Assembly (NCBI GenBank): GCA_008694505.1
Contig: VZDJ01000174.1
Span: 6,156,601-6,220,600, forward strand
Source of the DNA: Cyanoderma ruficeps
Taxonomy: Eukaryota; Chordata; Aves; Passeriformes; Timaliidae
DNA length: 64,000 nt
Direction of reading: 5' to 3'
A program made the position numbers and the translations under genes. This document shows positions 25,273 to 37,100 of this stretch, one piece after another. Each line of letters starts with the position of its first letter. Positions within the stretch are counted from its first letter, which is position 1. A model generated the notes under the pieces. The model saw only the letters and a program-made list of their open reading frames with translations. It was not told where the DNA came from and searched no databases.

Positions 25273-27157
25273 AAAAAAAATTTAAAAAAAAAAAAAAGGA
25301 TTTGCGAAAGGAAGCGCGGCGCTTTCAGGCTGCTGAATTTTGCAAATAGCAATTAACGTGCATTAATCCTGGTGTCAGCCCGGGGGGATCCCGGAGCTGC
25401 GGTCAGGAGGGTGCCGGGCCGGCCCCGGTGATCGCGGCTCCGTTGGCAACTTGCTACCCCCCCCTCTCCTTCCTCCTTCCCTCCTTCTCCGCCCGGCTCC
25501 GGCCGGTGTTCGCCATCACTTCGGGCAAGTCAAATGTTTGTTTGGGGTTTTAATTGGCTGCAAAATATTCCTGGCGTGTTGGGATGGTCCGGCATTGTTG
25601 TGAATGGTGGAGCTTCCCCCCTCCCGCCCTCCTTCCTCCCACTCCCCCCTTCCTCCAGCTCGGGAGTTTGTGTTTGCATTGCCAAAATGTTACTTTATCT
25701 GTCTCCGGAGATTGTTAGCAAATGGCTAGTGTTTGACATTTTGTGGAAAAGAGATGTTTAAATGGATAATAATCCCTCGGTTGTAATTCCCATTTTTGAA
25801 GTAATTGAACAAATTCTTCATCTCTTGTTGACTGTACATATTTTTCTGGTGTTAATAGGCTGGCAAAAAATATTGCTTGTCTAACTTATTACAAACAATA
25901 TTTGCTGAGCAAATACTGCCTGCCTTGTCTGAGCTAAGTTAAGCAGAGCAGGAAATTTAATATTTTCAGAGGGGCATTGACAAACTATGACTTTGGCTTT
26001 TGATTTTGGTTTTGTGTACGAGGGGAAGAAGTGAGTTGTGGAGAGGAAGCACCTCAGAAGTTGCTTGTTGGGTGTAATAACTTGAATTCCCAGTAAATGA
26101 GCAATCCTGGTGCTTTTGCCCACTTTCTTCAACACACCATGGTGGAAACGAGGGCAAAGTTTTGGGTGCTCTCCCTGCTTTGGATTTCCTGCCACTTGTG
26201 TATCTGTTAACCTGTGTTACAGTAGTGAAGAGTTCTGCACGGGCTGATGAATGCTCTGATTAGCCCTGGGATCTTTAACGTCTTTGGCTCAGACCGAGAG
26301 GTCCCATTTTGTTCATGGGCTTTGCTGCTCCCCGGCCACCCCTCCTGCCAGGCAGGCCTCTGGTGGCACCCTGGTTGTTGGGAGTTTTTTGCCTGTAGGA
26401 CCAACTCCTCAGAGTCCCAGAGACGGTCCCTGTGTGCCCGTGGAGGTGTCAGCTGTGACCTCGGCCACCTGCCCTGGTGTCAGGACCCTTGCTGGGGGAG
26501 CCAGGGCTTCTGCTCAGCGGGGACATTTAGCCCAGTGGTCCCTGAGCAGCTCTGGGTGTGCAGGTGCTGGAGAGGGAAGAAGGTTTGTGTTCGCTGGGTA
26601 ATGACTGTTCTTTGGCTTTTTGCGGTGTCATTTGTGGGGTGTTGTCCTAACAGGAAAGCCAACTACTTTGTGTATGCAGAACCGATAATGAGCAAGCAAT
26701 CTGCTTTCGTGTGCCTCTAAACCAAGCCCTAGACCTGTCTGTATAACCCTTTTTTTTTTTTTTTCTTGGGCATGCTCTTAGTCAAATATGCATCAGCAGA
26801 TAGGTCCAATTAAACCCCTGAGTCTCTACTGAGCTGTCAGGGAAGAAAGTAAAATTCATCTTCCTGTAGAAATTTTCTACCATGATGAGCACATTATCAG
26901 GAAATAAATTCAAATGATAGTGCAGTCCCTCCAGGGTGACGGGGAAAACTCTGGGCTTTTCACATGGGGTGAGCCTTGTTGTTGAATCACCCAAACCTTG
27001 ATGATAAGATACAAAAGGGTAGAAAGTGACCTTAAATATCTGCCCTCCCCAAGGTACTTCTGTTTGTGGAAGCACTTCTGGCTTTTTCTTTAAAAAGAAA
27101 AAAAAAGTTTTTACAAAATGATCCGCTTTAAAATTCTTGTAAAAAACTTCAGTACCA
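25273..27157 (+). other. Intron 1, proximal part
   Basis: Runs from the gap to the minisatellite. It comprises the downstream shoulder of the CpG island (to about 25,460), a C/T-rich patch (about 25,455-25,660) and ordinary intronic DNA. A T14 homopolymer lies at 26,751-26,764. An antisense open frame of 158 codons (26,782-27,258) reaches into the minisatellite but shows no recognisable protein family. I see no RNA gene. Confidence 0.6.
25790..26000. promoter_or_regulatory. Candidate conserved element in 5' part of intron 1 (unverified)
   Basis: After a pyrimidine-rich patch at the edge of the CpG island, the sequence turns into a non-repetitive AT-rich block with many homeobox- and forkhead-like cores (gtaattgaac, aaacaatattt, gagcaaatac). 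Blocks like this just inside the first intron of developmental genes are often deeply conserved enhancers. This is an inference from texture and position only. Confidence 0.25.
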
Positions 27158-27415
27158 CCTGAAATTAACCCGTTTCTACTATATTTACCAACATGTAGGA
27201 GAACACCTTCCTGAAATTTACTGATACTTGCTATGTTTACCAACATGTCAGAGAACACCGCCTGAAATTAACCTATTTCTACTATATTTACCAACATGTA
27301 CTAGAAGACTTTCCTGAAATTAACTGATTTCTACTCTATTTACCAACATGTAGAAGAACACCACCTGAAATTCCCTGATCTATACTGTATTTACCAACAT
27401 GTTAGAAAACAACAC
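27158..27415. repeat. Minisatellite, five copies of a 51-52 bp unit
   Basis: Five head-to-tail copies start with cctgaaat at 27,158, 27,210, 27,261, 27,313 and 27,364, giving spacings of 52, 51, 52 and 51. Each copy carries three landmarks in the same order: cctgaaatt, then ctact or a variant followed by tatttacc, then accaacatgt, then a variable agaa(c)acc joint. Copies differ by roughly 10-25%, so the array is not recent. The tatttaccaacatgt core is the best-kept part (tgtttaccaacatgt in copy 2). Length variation between individuals is likely. No known transposon is recognised in the unit. Confidence 0.92.
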
Positions 27416-29264
27416 GTGTGCACCTCTGTGACTATGGTGGTTGACACCTCAGAGGGAAAAGTGTGAGCAGAATTCACCTGTTCCACACCAGCCAAGTGTG
27501 TTATGTTCGAGGTTGTGTTCTTGGGCGTAATGATGATGTGCATTTCCTAAGTCAGTGTAAAACTAGAAAGAAGAAAATACGTTGTGTGGATTTTTCACTG
27601 CACCACTGCCTGGCACCGTGGGCGATGTCTGGCAGATGTGATGTAGCAGCAAGGGAAGGGGATGGTTAAGGCAAAAGCATTTTAAAGCAGTATATGCCCA
27701 TGTAAATGACTGAAACGGCAGGGTCATTTTATGTGGAGTGGAGCTGTGTTCTCTGGTGAACTTGACTGCAACAGGTGGTTTTCTTCTGCTTTGGAGGAGA
27801 TCTGTATTTTGGTGTACATTGGTTTTTTTTTAAGAGGATTTAAAATCTGCTGCAGTGCTTTTTAAAAAATAAATAAGAATTGAAACCTTCTATGCTCATG
27901 AGAGGGAAGAAAGTGTACAAGTGAGTACATGACCTAGGGAGAGTACTGAACTAAGAAAGTATTTTATTTAATTTTTTAATCCTAAAAGGAGCTTTTGTTA
28001 CATGTGTGGTAGTTCGTTGTGGTGTTCTAGGTTGGTTTGTTTCTTGATGTTACAATGATCTCTGATTATGTTTAATAGACTAACTAAGCTTTGGGTTTCC
28101 CCTTGGAAATGAAATTTCTCAGTGTTTGGGTAGAGCTCAATGGTAGAATCATTTGGGAGAGGTAAGGTGGTTTTTGGTTTGTTTTTCTTTGTATCTGACC
28201 ATACTGTGAATTCCCCTTCCCCGCTGAAGCAAAATCTCACTGCTGGTGTTCCTGTAAATAAAGGGTGCTTTCTAGAATAAATATATGTGTTCTTCCTTTG
28301 TGTTGACCTGGGAGCATGAGCGCAGTTAGGGTTAGTACTGAGGGATGGCTTTGAGGTCTCCTTTAGCTCTCTGGTGTGAATTTTAAGCATTTTGGATTTT
28401 AACTCATGTGGCAGTGTTTTTCCTTTGGCAGTTGTCATCTGAAAATCATGTGTCTTGTTTCGGCGATACTTGTGACTTGACTTATGTACCTCCTATCCTA
28501 CCATCTTCCAAATAAAGACCGAGTTGATTATATATATATGTATAAAATTAAGTAAAAAAGAAAAAAAAAAGCCCCACAGACACACAAGCAGCAGCCTCTT
28601 TCTGTGTGTAAGAAGTTAAAACTTCTCCTTTCTCTTCCTTCCCCTGGATCTTGTGTAGAAATCCAGCTCAGGTTTCACGCAGGTTAGGGCTGTGTGTGTG
28701 TAGTGGTGTTTTGGTTGGGGTTTTTTAGTACCCAGCCACTCACCACGACGTTGGACATAACCTGGAAATGTCGTTTGCTCTGGCCTCTTGGCTCCAGGCG
28801 GTCAGTGGGATGGTCAGCTGCTGGAAAAGCCACCGGGTGCTGGTGCTGCCCAGGAGATGGTTGCTGTGCCAGGGGTCAGGAAAGCCGATGGGGAAGGGGG
28901 ATTTCTCCCCGCCTTCCGAAATGAATGGTATGGATGTGAGCATGTGTGTATATTCATTACGTTCAGATGAAGCTGCTAATTATTCTTGAAGGTGATTGGT
29001 GAATCAGAGCGAGAGAATCTAGATGAGTGAGTCGGTAGTTGAGGGCTCTCTCTGATCATAGCTGTTCCTTTCAAGTATGAAAAACAGCGCTAAAAGGGAA
29101 CTTCATCAGAATGTTAATGAATGCGATCTTTGAGAGCAATTGTTCTCCCAAAGTAGTTGAAAAGACAAGGGGTTGTGTTTTCTTCTTGGCTGTTGTTTAT
29201 AATTTTTACAGATTCCAGCAAAGGTTTGGAGCTCTGAATGGAAATTTTAACTTTCGTGAGGGGG

Positions 29265-29282
29265 GTGTGTGTGTGTGTGTGT
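29265..29282. repeat. (GT)9 microsatellite
   Basis: Nine uninterrupted GT dinucleotides follow a short G-run. It is a simple-sequence locus, probably weakly polymorphic at this length. Confidence 0.95.
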
Positions 29283-30094
29283 ACAGGTTTTTTTGAGGAA
29301 TGTTTAAGCTGTTCATAGAATCCTGTGGAGAATCCGTGCTCAGATGTGTGTGGAGTGATGTGCTGTGTCGAAGCAGATCCCCGAGCTGAAAAGGGGCAGA
29401 CCTTGACTCGGTGCACATGGTGTTGAAGTGGAGATGGTGCCCTTACAAGCTGAGCTGGGGCCCAGCTGTGCCCCAGAGGAGATGAATGCATTACCCACTC
29501 TTGCTGTTTGTACCCAGAGGTCTGGCAGTGCTGCCTCGCTGTCCCTTCTCTGCTGTTCGTGCCTCAGTGTCACAGCATTTAGAAAGCCTATTGCTCCTAG
29601 TAGACTTCTGGACAAAATCCATAAGTTCTCCAGCTGTCATCTTGATAAGGCTGTTTTCACATGTGTGCTGTGCACTGTCCTGTTACTGTTGCTCTGATCT
29701 CTCATTGATAAGAAAACCAATGTATTTAACTGCAGCTTCCTGTTCCAAAGGTTTTGTGCTAGCTCCACTGACCTAGTGATGTAACTTCTGATTTGTCACC
29801 ATCTCTCTCTGTGTCCACTTTGCAGCTTAGATTTTTCCATAGCTAGCTTATGCTTTAAAATAAGTTTCTAGATATTTAAGTATTTTTTTCCTTCCACTTA
29901 ATTGTCAAGTGATGGTGTATCAAGGTAGTGTTTCTGATGGCCAGTTATGCCTCTTAAAATGTGCTTTTAACCCCAGGAAAGCTAATGATTTTCTGGATGA
30001 TGCTCTAAAGGCTCTAAATGCCTTTTGGCTTTTCTGAAGGCATGCTAGTCTCCATTGATTTGTTCTCCTAGCTGTTGATTTTCTTTTTTTTTTT

Positions 30095-30095
30095 N
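30095..30095. other. Ambiguous base (N) in a T-run
   Basis: A single N interrupts a T homopolymer (about 30,084-30,096), consistent with uncertain homopolymer length. Confidence 0.95.
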
Positions 30096-33000
30096 TCTTG
30101 TCTGTAGCAGGTACTGAAGGTATCTCTGTTGTTGTTGAGGAATCAGAGGTGATGAAAGCAGAGGGGGAGAGCTCTGGAAAGTCTGAAGTGTCTGTTCAGT
30201 TGGGCGAGGAGCTGAGGGGAGCCAGGTTCCCTGCAAACCGTGGTCGGGTGGTGGGCTGTGGTAAGGAAAGATCCAGCTCCTCTGCCTGGATAGGGAATTC
30301 TCTGCCTCATCAGTGAAACCTGCCAGGATTAAAAGAGTGATGGGGTGCATGGCAAGTACAGCCCCTGCCTGGGGCCATCCCTGCAGCCAAGGTCAGGGCA
30401 CCACCTTTAGTGCACATTGAGTGGCTGTAGGGGTGTTGGAGAGAGGAAATTACTTGGTAATCCCAACCAAGCTCAGGGCTCACCCTCATCCCTACCTGAG
30501 GTTTCATTTTTAACTCAAATTGCCCTTGAATCTGTCTATCTGGGTGTTTTGAAAGAGCTCTTAATATCCTACCAATTTTTCCAAAGTAGTTTCCCGTAGT
30601 ATGACTGTTCAGGCTTTCTTGAGTGCTCTGAAACCTGGGACAAAACATGAGGTGAAGATTGCTGAAATGTCAAGTAGACCAACCATCACAGAAAAATTCA
30701 GAAGATACATTCAGTTTTAAAATTAATTAGAATCTATAATATTTAAAAAAATATGATAATCTGTATTGCACAGGTAAGATTTCTTTCGTAATAAAAGGGA
30801 TATAATAGAATTAGTGTTCCACTTCATTCAGGTAATAAATGTTTACTTGCAGTGGTGCCTTTGACTGCATGCCTAGTAAGACCTGAAAACTTCACTGTTC
30901 TCTCAGTGTGCTAAGAAGATGCACTTTTTATCGTTTATCTCAGTTATTTCTCAGAATGAGACTGACTGTCACAATGTTACTTTCTGGGAAAATAGCAGTG
31001 AAGAAGGGAGCTGGGTAGGATGAGATCAGCCTGGTGTTTCTTCTTGTTTCTTTGGTAGATCCCTGCTGGCTCTGCAGAAGGGCTGATGGTCATGCATCCA
31101 CACTTGTGAAAAAATTCATTTCAGTACAGAGATGCAGTGCTGTGGCTGGAGACACGTTGATAGAAAGGTTTGGGGTGGTTTGGTTTTTTCCCCTTTCACT
31201 TCCCTGCTTTCTTTGGATGAGGTGTGAAATTCTTTAGGCGCAGCCTCAGCAGGCTGCTCCCCTGTGCCAGGCTTTGCATGCACAAAGATCCCAGACTTGT
31301 GTGCACCTTGTCTGGGTGGAACGTTGTCAAAATTTGCTTATTGCTTCAGCTTCTCCAATGTCTGGGCTTTATCCTGGTGGTGCAGGTTGTGGAAATACTG
31401 TGTAGTTTATGGTGCTGCAGCAAGTACTTCAGAGAGAACAGTGTCAGCAGAACTGAAATGCTGTTTCCTGCTCGATGCAGTTTTTGTTTTGGTGTGTTTT
31501 TTTTTTTAATAAAGATTTGAAATACAGTGCGTAGGGTGTGCATCTTGGTATCGGTTGTAGGTGAACATCCAGCTCTAAGTGAAAACAATTTCCAATTCAC
31601 TGCACTTTAATGCCTCCAGTTTATCATGGTAAATGTATAAAAGAGTTTTATGTAGGTGAAGTGGCTCTTTCTGTTTAAATATCTCCTGGCTCTATCGTGT
31701 TCAGCACAACGGGGGCTGTGACTGTTCCAGCCATGCTCTTCAGAGAGAAAAGAGTTGGAGCGCAGTGTTACCAGCCCTGGTCCATCTCCTTGAGAAATAG
31801 TCTCTTTTTCAAAACTGATGAACTATTAAGAATAGTGCTCTGCTGCTGAAAGGAGAATCAGTCTTTAGGTTCTTAGTGCAGAAACTAACATGGAGGCGAG
31901 GGTTAACCAGCTCCTGAGCCGCCCAGGCAAAACCGACCTGTGTGTAGTTGTCGGTCCAGTTCCGCTGGTGCCAGAGTTGTGAAACCTGGGCAGGTACAAA
32001 CTGCACCGGCTGTGGGGCTCCCTCCTGCACCAGCCAGGCCAGCAGCGTGGAGCCCCAGAGACAGGCAGAGAGGTGAGTGTCACCCTTTGCAGCTTAATTA
32101 TTTTGTACCGAGTGACTGGATGTGAAGTGCAGAATTACCTGGCGAACAGGAGCACGGGGGCAGCTGTGTGCACAGCGCTTGGATGATCCAGGATGAATGG
32201 AGAGAGTTTCCTTTGTAGCTCTGCCTTGCTTCGAGCCAAAAAGGGACTGAACTTGAACAAAAGTTGCATCTGCAAGGTCAGTGGTTGGCATGGATAAGGG
32301 GATTGAAGGGATCAAAATTATTTCCCTGCGCCACTGGCTGCAAAACATGGGCTTATGGCACCATTCCTGTCTCTCCCTTTGTGCTCAGAGCAAAGCTTTT
32401 CTAATCTTGTGCTGCCTATCTATAGTGCCACACAAACGTGGCAATTTGAAGTTAAATGTTCTATTTTGGGGGCTGCCGTGCACGGTCGGCAGGGCAAGGA
32501 GCTGTGCTTGGGCTCCTCTCCTCTGCCCACAGCCTGCCTTGCTCTGTCCTCTGCACAGGTTGTCAGAGAGAGGAATTCAGAAAATACATATGCATGATGC
32601 AGTTGTGCCTGTAGTCTGAATGTGAAGCTTGTGGTTTGATATCATTGTGCTACCTTGCCCTTCAACAGATGTTCTTTCTAGCTTCATAAAAATAAGACAA
32701 TAATTGTTTGGTGTTTTGCATTTTCCCCCTCCCCCCAATTTTAAATATAGATTGATTCACTCTGATGCTAGGGTGTCCCTGACCTAACCTGTACTTAGTG
32801 ACGAGATGCTCAAGTTAGGAGGAAGCGTGCAGCCCAAGTTGGGAAACAAATGGTAATTCAGAGCTGCTGGCTGCTGCAGGACACCCAGCTCCTTCCTTTA
32901 ACCCCTCCTGTTGCTTAGTGAAGCTGCAGCTTCTTCCCTGGGAGCTCTTGTTTGTAGAGAGGAGCGAAAATCCCCTAAGAGTTTCAAAGAAAGCGATGTC

Positions 33001-33646
33001 TCTGAGCTTACAATGACATCAAGTGCATCAGGTAATAAAATGCATTATTGCTGCTGATGTTTTGGTGGCTCTTAAATGTCTCTCTGTGGAAGAGGATGTG
33101 CGGCCTCTTAACTCCATTTAGCCTGAGCACATACCTGCACTCAGGGGGAGTGAGACTCTGGATGGTGTGCAGCTAAGAGATGTTTATGGAATCAGTCAAA
33201 CTTGATATAAAATAATTATGATGTTTTGACATCTTGTTAATAACTTGCAGCCATTGGAAGAAAGGGAATTATGGCATTCTCAGTCCTTGATGGAACCTTG
33301 GCATTTCTTTCAGATTGTAAAATTAAAGAAAAAATGTGAAAGCCATTAAAATAGTTGGATGTGGTGCCTGGGAAAAATGATGGGCTGCTTAATTGAAAAA
33401 GTGCTTCATTTCAGTTGAAGTTCATTCCAGTTCAGTTCTGCCCATTTTCTTGCATCTGTAATGGGGAAAGAAAAGGGCTGATTCCCCCAAAATCTGTCTG
33501 TGAGAGTGTTTTGGGTGTCACTTGGTTCTTCATCTTATCTGTGAATGAAGTGGAAGGAAATCCTAGCAAGCGTTAGACATGAGAGAAAAGTCTTGTCACC
33601 TGTAATGACTAAAATCCCCTGAAGTGTTGCCAGCGTGTACTTTAGG

Positions 33647-33666
33647 AATCATATAATTATATGATT
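33647..33666. repeat. Perfect 20-bp AT palindrome
   Basis: aatcatataattatatgatt equals its own reverse complement with no spacer. AT palindromes can extrude as cruciforms and may be homeodomain dimer sites (each half has an atcata/tgatt core). Nothing nearby indicates a function. Confidence 0.85.
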
Positions 33667-34009
33667 ATTGAAAGAGACATAAAAGACCTCATGGCAAAAA
33701 CCTTAGAAAGGGGGAGGGAGGGAATCTGTATGCAAATGAAGATATGCAGAATTTGCTGTCTCTCTTTTTTTTTTTTTTCCCTAGTTATTTTTCAGTCCAA
33801 AGCTCAGTAATTGCTTTTATGGGGATTACTTAATAAAACTGGGGCATGCAAAGGAGGGAGAAATTGTTTATGCCGAGTCACAGGGCTGGCTTGGAGTCCT
33901 ACAGAGTTGGAGTAAAAATGAATTTTTAAAAGTAAAACTGCAAAGTGGGTTTTGTGCTAAGAGAAAATAGCTATTTGTTGAAATGTTATCCTACAATAAA
34001 AGTGTTTTG

Positions 34010-34135
34010 TGGTCTGGCGGTTAAGCAGAGGGGTCCGGAAGTTGAGATAACGGGGTTTTCTTTCTGACTCCACCACAAGTTTCCTCTCCCCGAGCTCTGG
34101 GCAAGTCCTTTCATCACTGCCTATGTCACCCTGGC
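34010..34135 (+). mobile_element. MIR-type SINE relic (plus orientation)
   Basis: The start, ggtctggcggttaagcagag, resembles the tRNA-derived head of MIR (a 'gtggttaag' motif). It is followed by a cgggg/ttctgactccaccac region and then gctctgggcaagtcctttca, matching the MIR core-to-tail phrase 'cttgggcaagttacttaa'. The order and spacing of these landmarks fit MIR. It is heavily decayed, as expected for a family that stopped moving before the amniote groups diversified. Another core-SINE family is possible. Confidence 0.5.
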
Positions 34136-37100
34136 TGTGCCATTGCTGGGGGACCTGGTGGGAGCTGGATGAGCCACTCAGGGAAACTCCTGTCACCCCT
34201 GTGACGTGACGGAACTGTCCGACCTGACGTGCTGCTGTGCTTGTGCAGGACGTGCTGGGAGAGCCTCTGATGTCAAAATCTTCTTGTGCAAACTCCTGGG
34301 GAAATGTTTCTCCTCTGCCCCACACCGGGTGCGTGAGAGCCTTTCTTGTGGCATGTCCTGAGCAGTGCCATGCCCTGCTCTGGGCACTGCTGATGGTGCA
34401 AATGCACCCAGAGATTTTCCTGAGCTATATTTCTCCTCTCAGAGCTAAAATACAGTCCCTGACTCTGGGCTCCTTAAGTTCCCCTAAACATCATCAGTCC
34501 TTCCTGATGCTCTGGATTTACAGTCTTGCTTCTCATAGCAGCACTCGTTCATGAATTTACTAGGAAACTCTCCTGATGCAGAACAGACATATCTCAAGAG
34601 AGGTTTTGTTGCAAGATAGGCAAAAACCACCTTCCATTTTTTTCTCAGGCTTAATTAAGCACTTGGTGCATTAAAAAAAAAAAAGGCAACCCTGTCATAC
34701 TGCTAAGAGTGTTGAGTTACTGAATGTTTTGCAAGATCTCCCCAGGAAAGAACACCACCACGTACTCTGGTATTCTAGTTTGGCGCTGAATAGTACAAAG
34801 TTGTGATACGAGTTTGCTGCTGCGATTTTAAGCTGAAAATGACAATGGTTTTCCAACCAGATGGATTTTATAACTCGCCTGCCATCAGCTCATCCATCAA
34901 ACTCCGCAGAGATCTGTACATTCGTGTCAGCGTGCACATGGCAATGTTGTTGATTACATCAGACAAACTGATAACTCTCTTGGAGCCCTGTTCCCACTCC
35001 CTGGGCAGCCCCTGGGGTGGGTTTGGCAGTGAAGGGAGCGGGTGGGGGTTTGTTCTCAGCCTGTCCCTGCGGGTTCTGGCTGGCAGCGTGGAGCTGAGCT
35101 GTGTCCCAGCTCCTGTCCATGGCTCTGGAGGTGGCTGCACCTGCAGGGTCTGTGTAACTTGTGTGGGGAGTGGATACAGACTGCGGTGTTTCCAATGCTG
35201 TTTGTGTTGGGAGGAGGGGTGATGGAACACAGGTGGGAGCCTCTGGGCTGCACAGGGTCTGTAACTTGATTTCACACAGCTCTTGCATACTCATACGTGA
35301 CTTTTCTTCCACGTTGCTGGATGACGCTAAGTCACGCAGGGTGTGTGACTTGGAAATGGTAATTTTAGCTGCATCCAGGCAAAAGTGTTTACAGGACTCA
35401 ATCAGAAAAGGTTCCCATGCTCGTTACTAATTCAATACTCATTCACCGTACAACTTTTGGGCTTTTTGCAAGGAAAGATGCTCTTTTTAGCAGCTGTTGG
35501 ATAGGGGAGCCTCATGTTAACATCAAGCTCATTTGCCCTGGTTAGAAAATGGCCTGTGTTTTGGCAGGTGTAGGACAGGCTGTTTCCAAACCAGAGGTTA
35601 TGGAACTGCTCTGAGGGGGCCTATGTAAACTAATGTAAACTCCCAGGTGGTGCTTCAGACAAACAGCTATGTGCAGTTTTCCTGGTAGGTTCCCAAGAAT
35701 TATTCTTGAAATTGGTCTTTTTTTGAGGGGGGAACAAAACCCCCCACGGTTTACACAAGCTGTTTCCAGAGAGAGCATCTTTGATTTTTTTACTTTCAGC
35801 TGTGTTGTGTCCTAAGAAACACATGGATGGGGTGTGGAGTCACTGAGTGTGTTGCCTGGTTCTCCTCTGGCCAGGAGATATTCAGGGTTATATAATTATA
35901 AAGTTGCTGGTCTCTGAACACTGTAACCTTTGTGCCGAAGCTCTGAGGCCAGCCGTGCTACTGGATTGTCAGATTATTAATATAATTTCCCATGGCTATT
36001 GCAAGGTGCTGTGTTGCTCAGGTGGAGCAGGGGTGTGGGCCTTTCCAGGGGAGGCTGTCCAAGCCTGGCTCTTGGGCTGGAGCGAAGGGCTCTGCTTTCC
36101 TGATCAGCGCTTCCTGCTCAAAATACATCAGTGGATTTTCTTTACCACTGCCAAAATAAATGCTGCAGACAATCCAGGGCCAGGAATGTCATCATCATCA
36201 GGTTACTGAGTTTCTGCCTGAAGGTCAGCTAGCTGTGACTGCTACTAAATAGCTGTTTGCTGATATGTTGTCTGCAATCCTACCCGACGCCTGATGGCAC
36301 GTTTTCCGTGGAGTTTTGGCATGGAGTTGTGTGGCCCAAACAGGGGCATGTTTGATGATACTTATAATGTTGATACAACCTGCAAAAGATGCTAATTTGA
36401 CCTAAAAAAGGACAGACTATAAACTGTGAGTGTTTATCTTTTTACAGTACTATGTGCTGGCCATAGAAAATCAAATTAATTTGGTTTGCTGTCCTCCAGT
36501 GGCATGGGACGGCGTCAGCACCTGGGGTGGTCTTGAGCAGCGTGGTGAGATGCTGTAATGCAGAGCATGTGTCAGCGTCAGGGCTGGTAAAGGGGCAGCT
36601 TCTGGTGTTCCCTGCAGGCAAGTAAAGCTTGTTTTCCCTTGGGGTGCTCCTTGGTTTGTTTTCTGTGTATTTCTGGTTATCTACAAGTTACCTGCAGGTG
36701 AATTTTCACTGTTCAGTGCACTTACCTGGGTGAAAAGAAGCATCTACTGAAGAAGGGGAATAGATTTTTGTCTCAAGCAGTGAATGAATTCTCCTTGTTC
36801 TTTTAGGTCTTTCCCTTTTTGTGCACGTGTGGTAAAATTCCCATTCCCTGTTTATATATGTTTTGCAGATGAAGTCACTGGTGTTTTTTTCCCAGTATTA
36901 CCTTTACAATGTTCCGAACATAAGCAAAATGTGATTATTCACTGAGTCTCTGCTGAATACTGTAGGAATAATGAGTCTGTGCCTAAAGCATAAAGCCAGA
37001 CACATAAAGCATGCCAATAAGAAGACAGACATGGGGGAAAATGCAAAGTGTGGCTTCTCTTACCAATTTTACTGGAGCATTCCAGTACTTATTTTGAGTT

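Larger units (their letters stand above)
27416..34009 (+). other. Intron 1, between minisatellite and first MIR relic
   Basis: Ordinary G/T-skewed intronic DNA. It contains a short TA run near 28,529-28,539, the (GT)9 microsatellite at 29,265, a single N in a T-run at 30,095, a perfect palindrome at 33,647-33,666, and T-runs near 31,500 and 33,765. Open frames on both strands are short and unsupported. I recognise no exon or RNA gene. Confidence 0.55.

Noticed and set aside
28529..28539. TA dinucleotide run
   Set aside because: Only five to six units, too short to report as a microsatellite.
29311..29330. Possible CR1 end starting tcatagaatc
   Set aside because: Only about 10 bases match the CR1 terminus and the following sequence does not continue the family pattern. 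A similar short match at 42,417 was rejected for the same reason.
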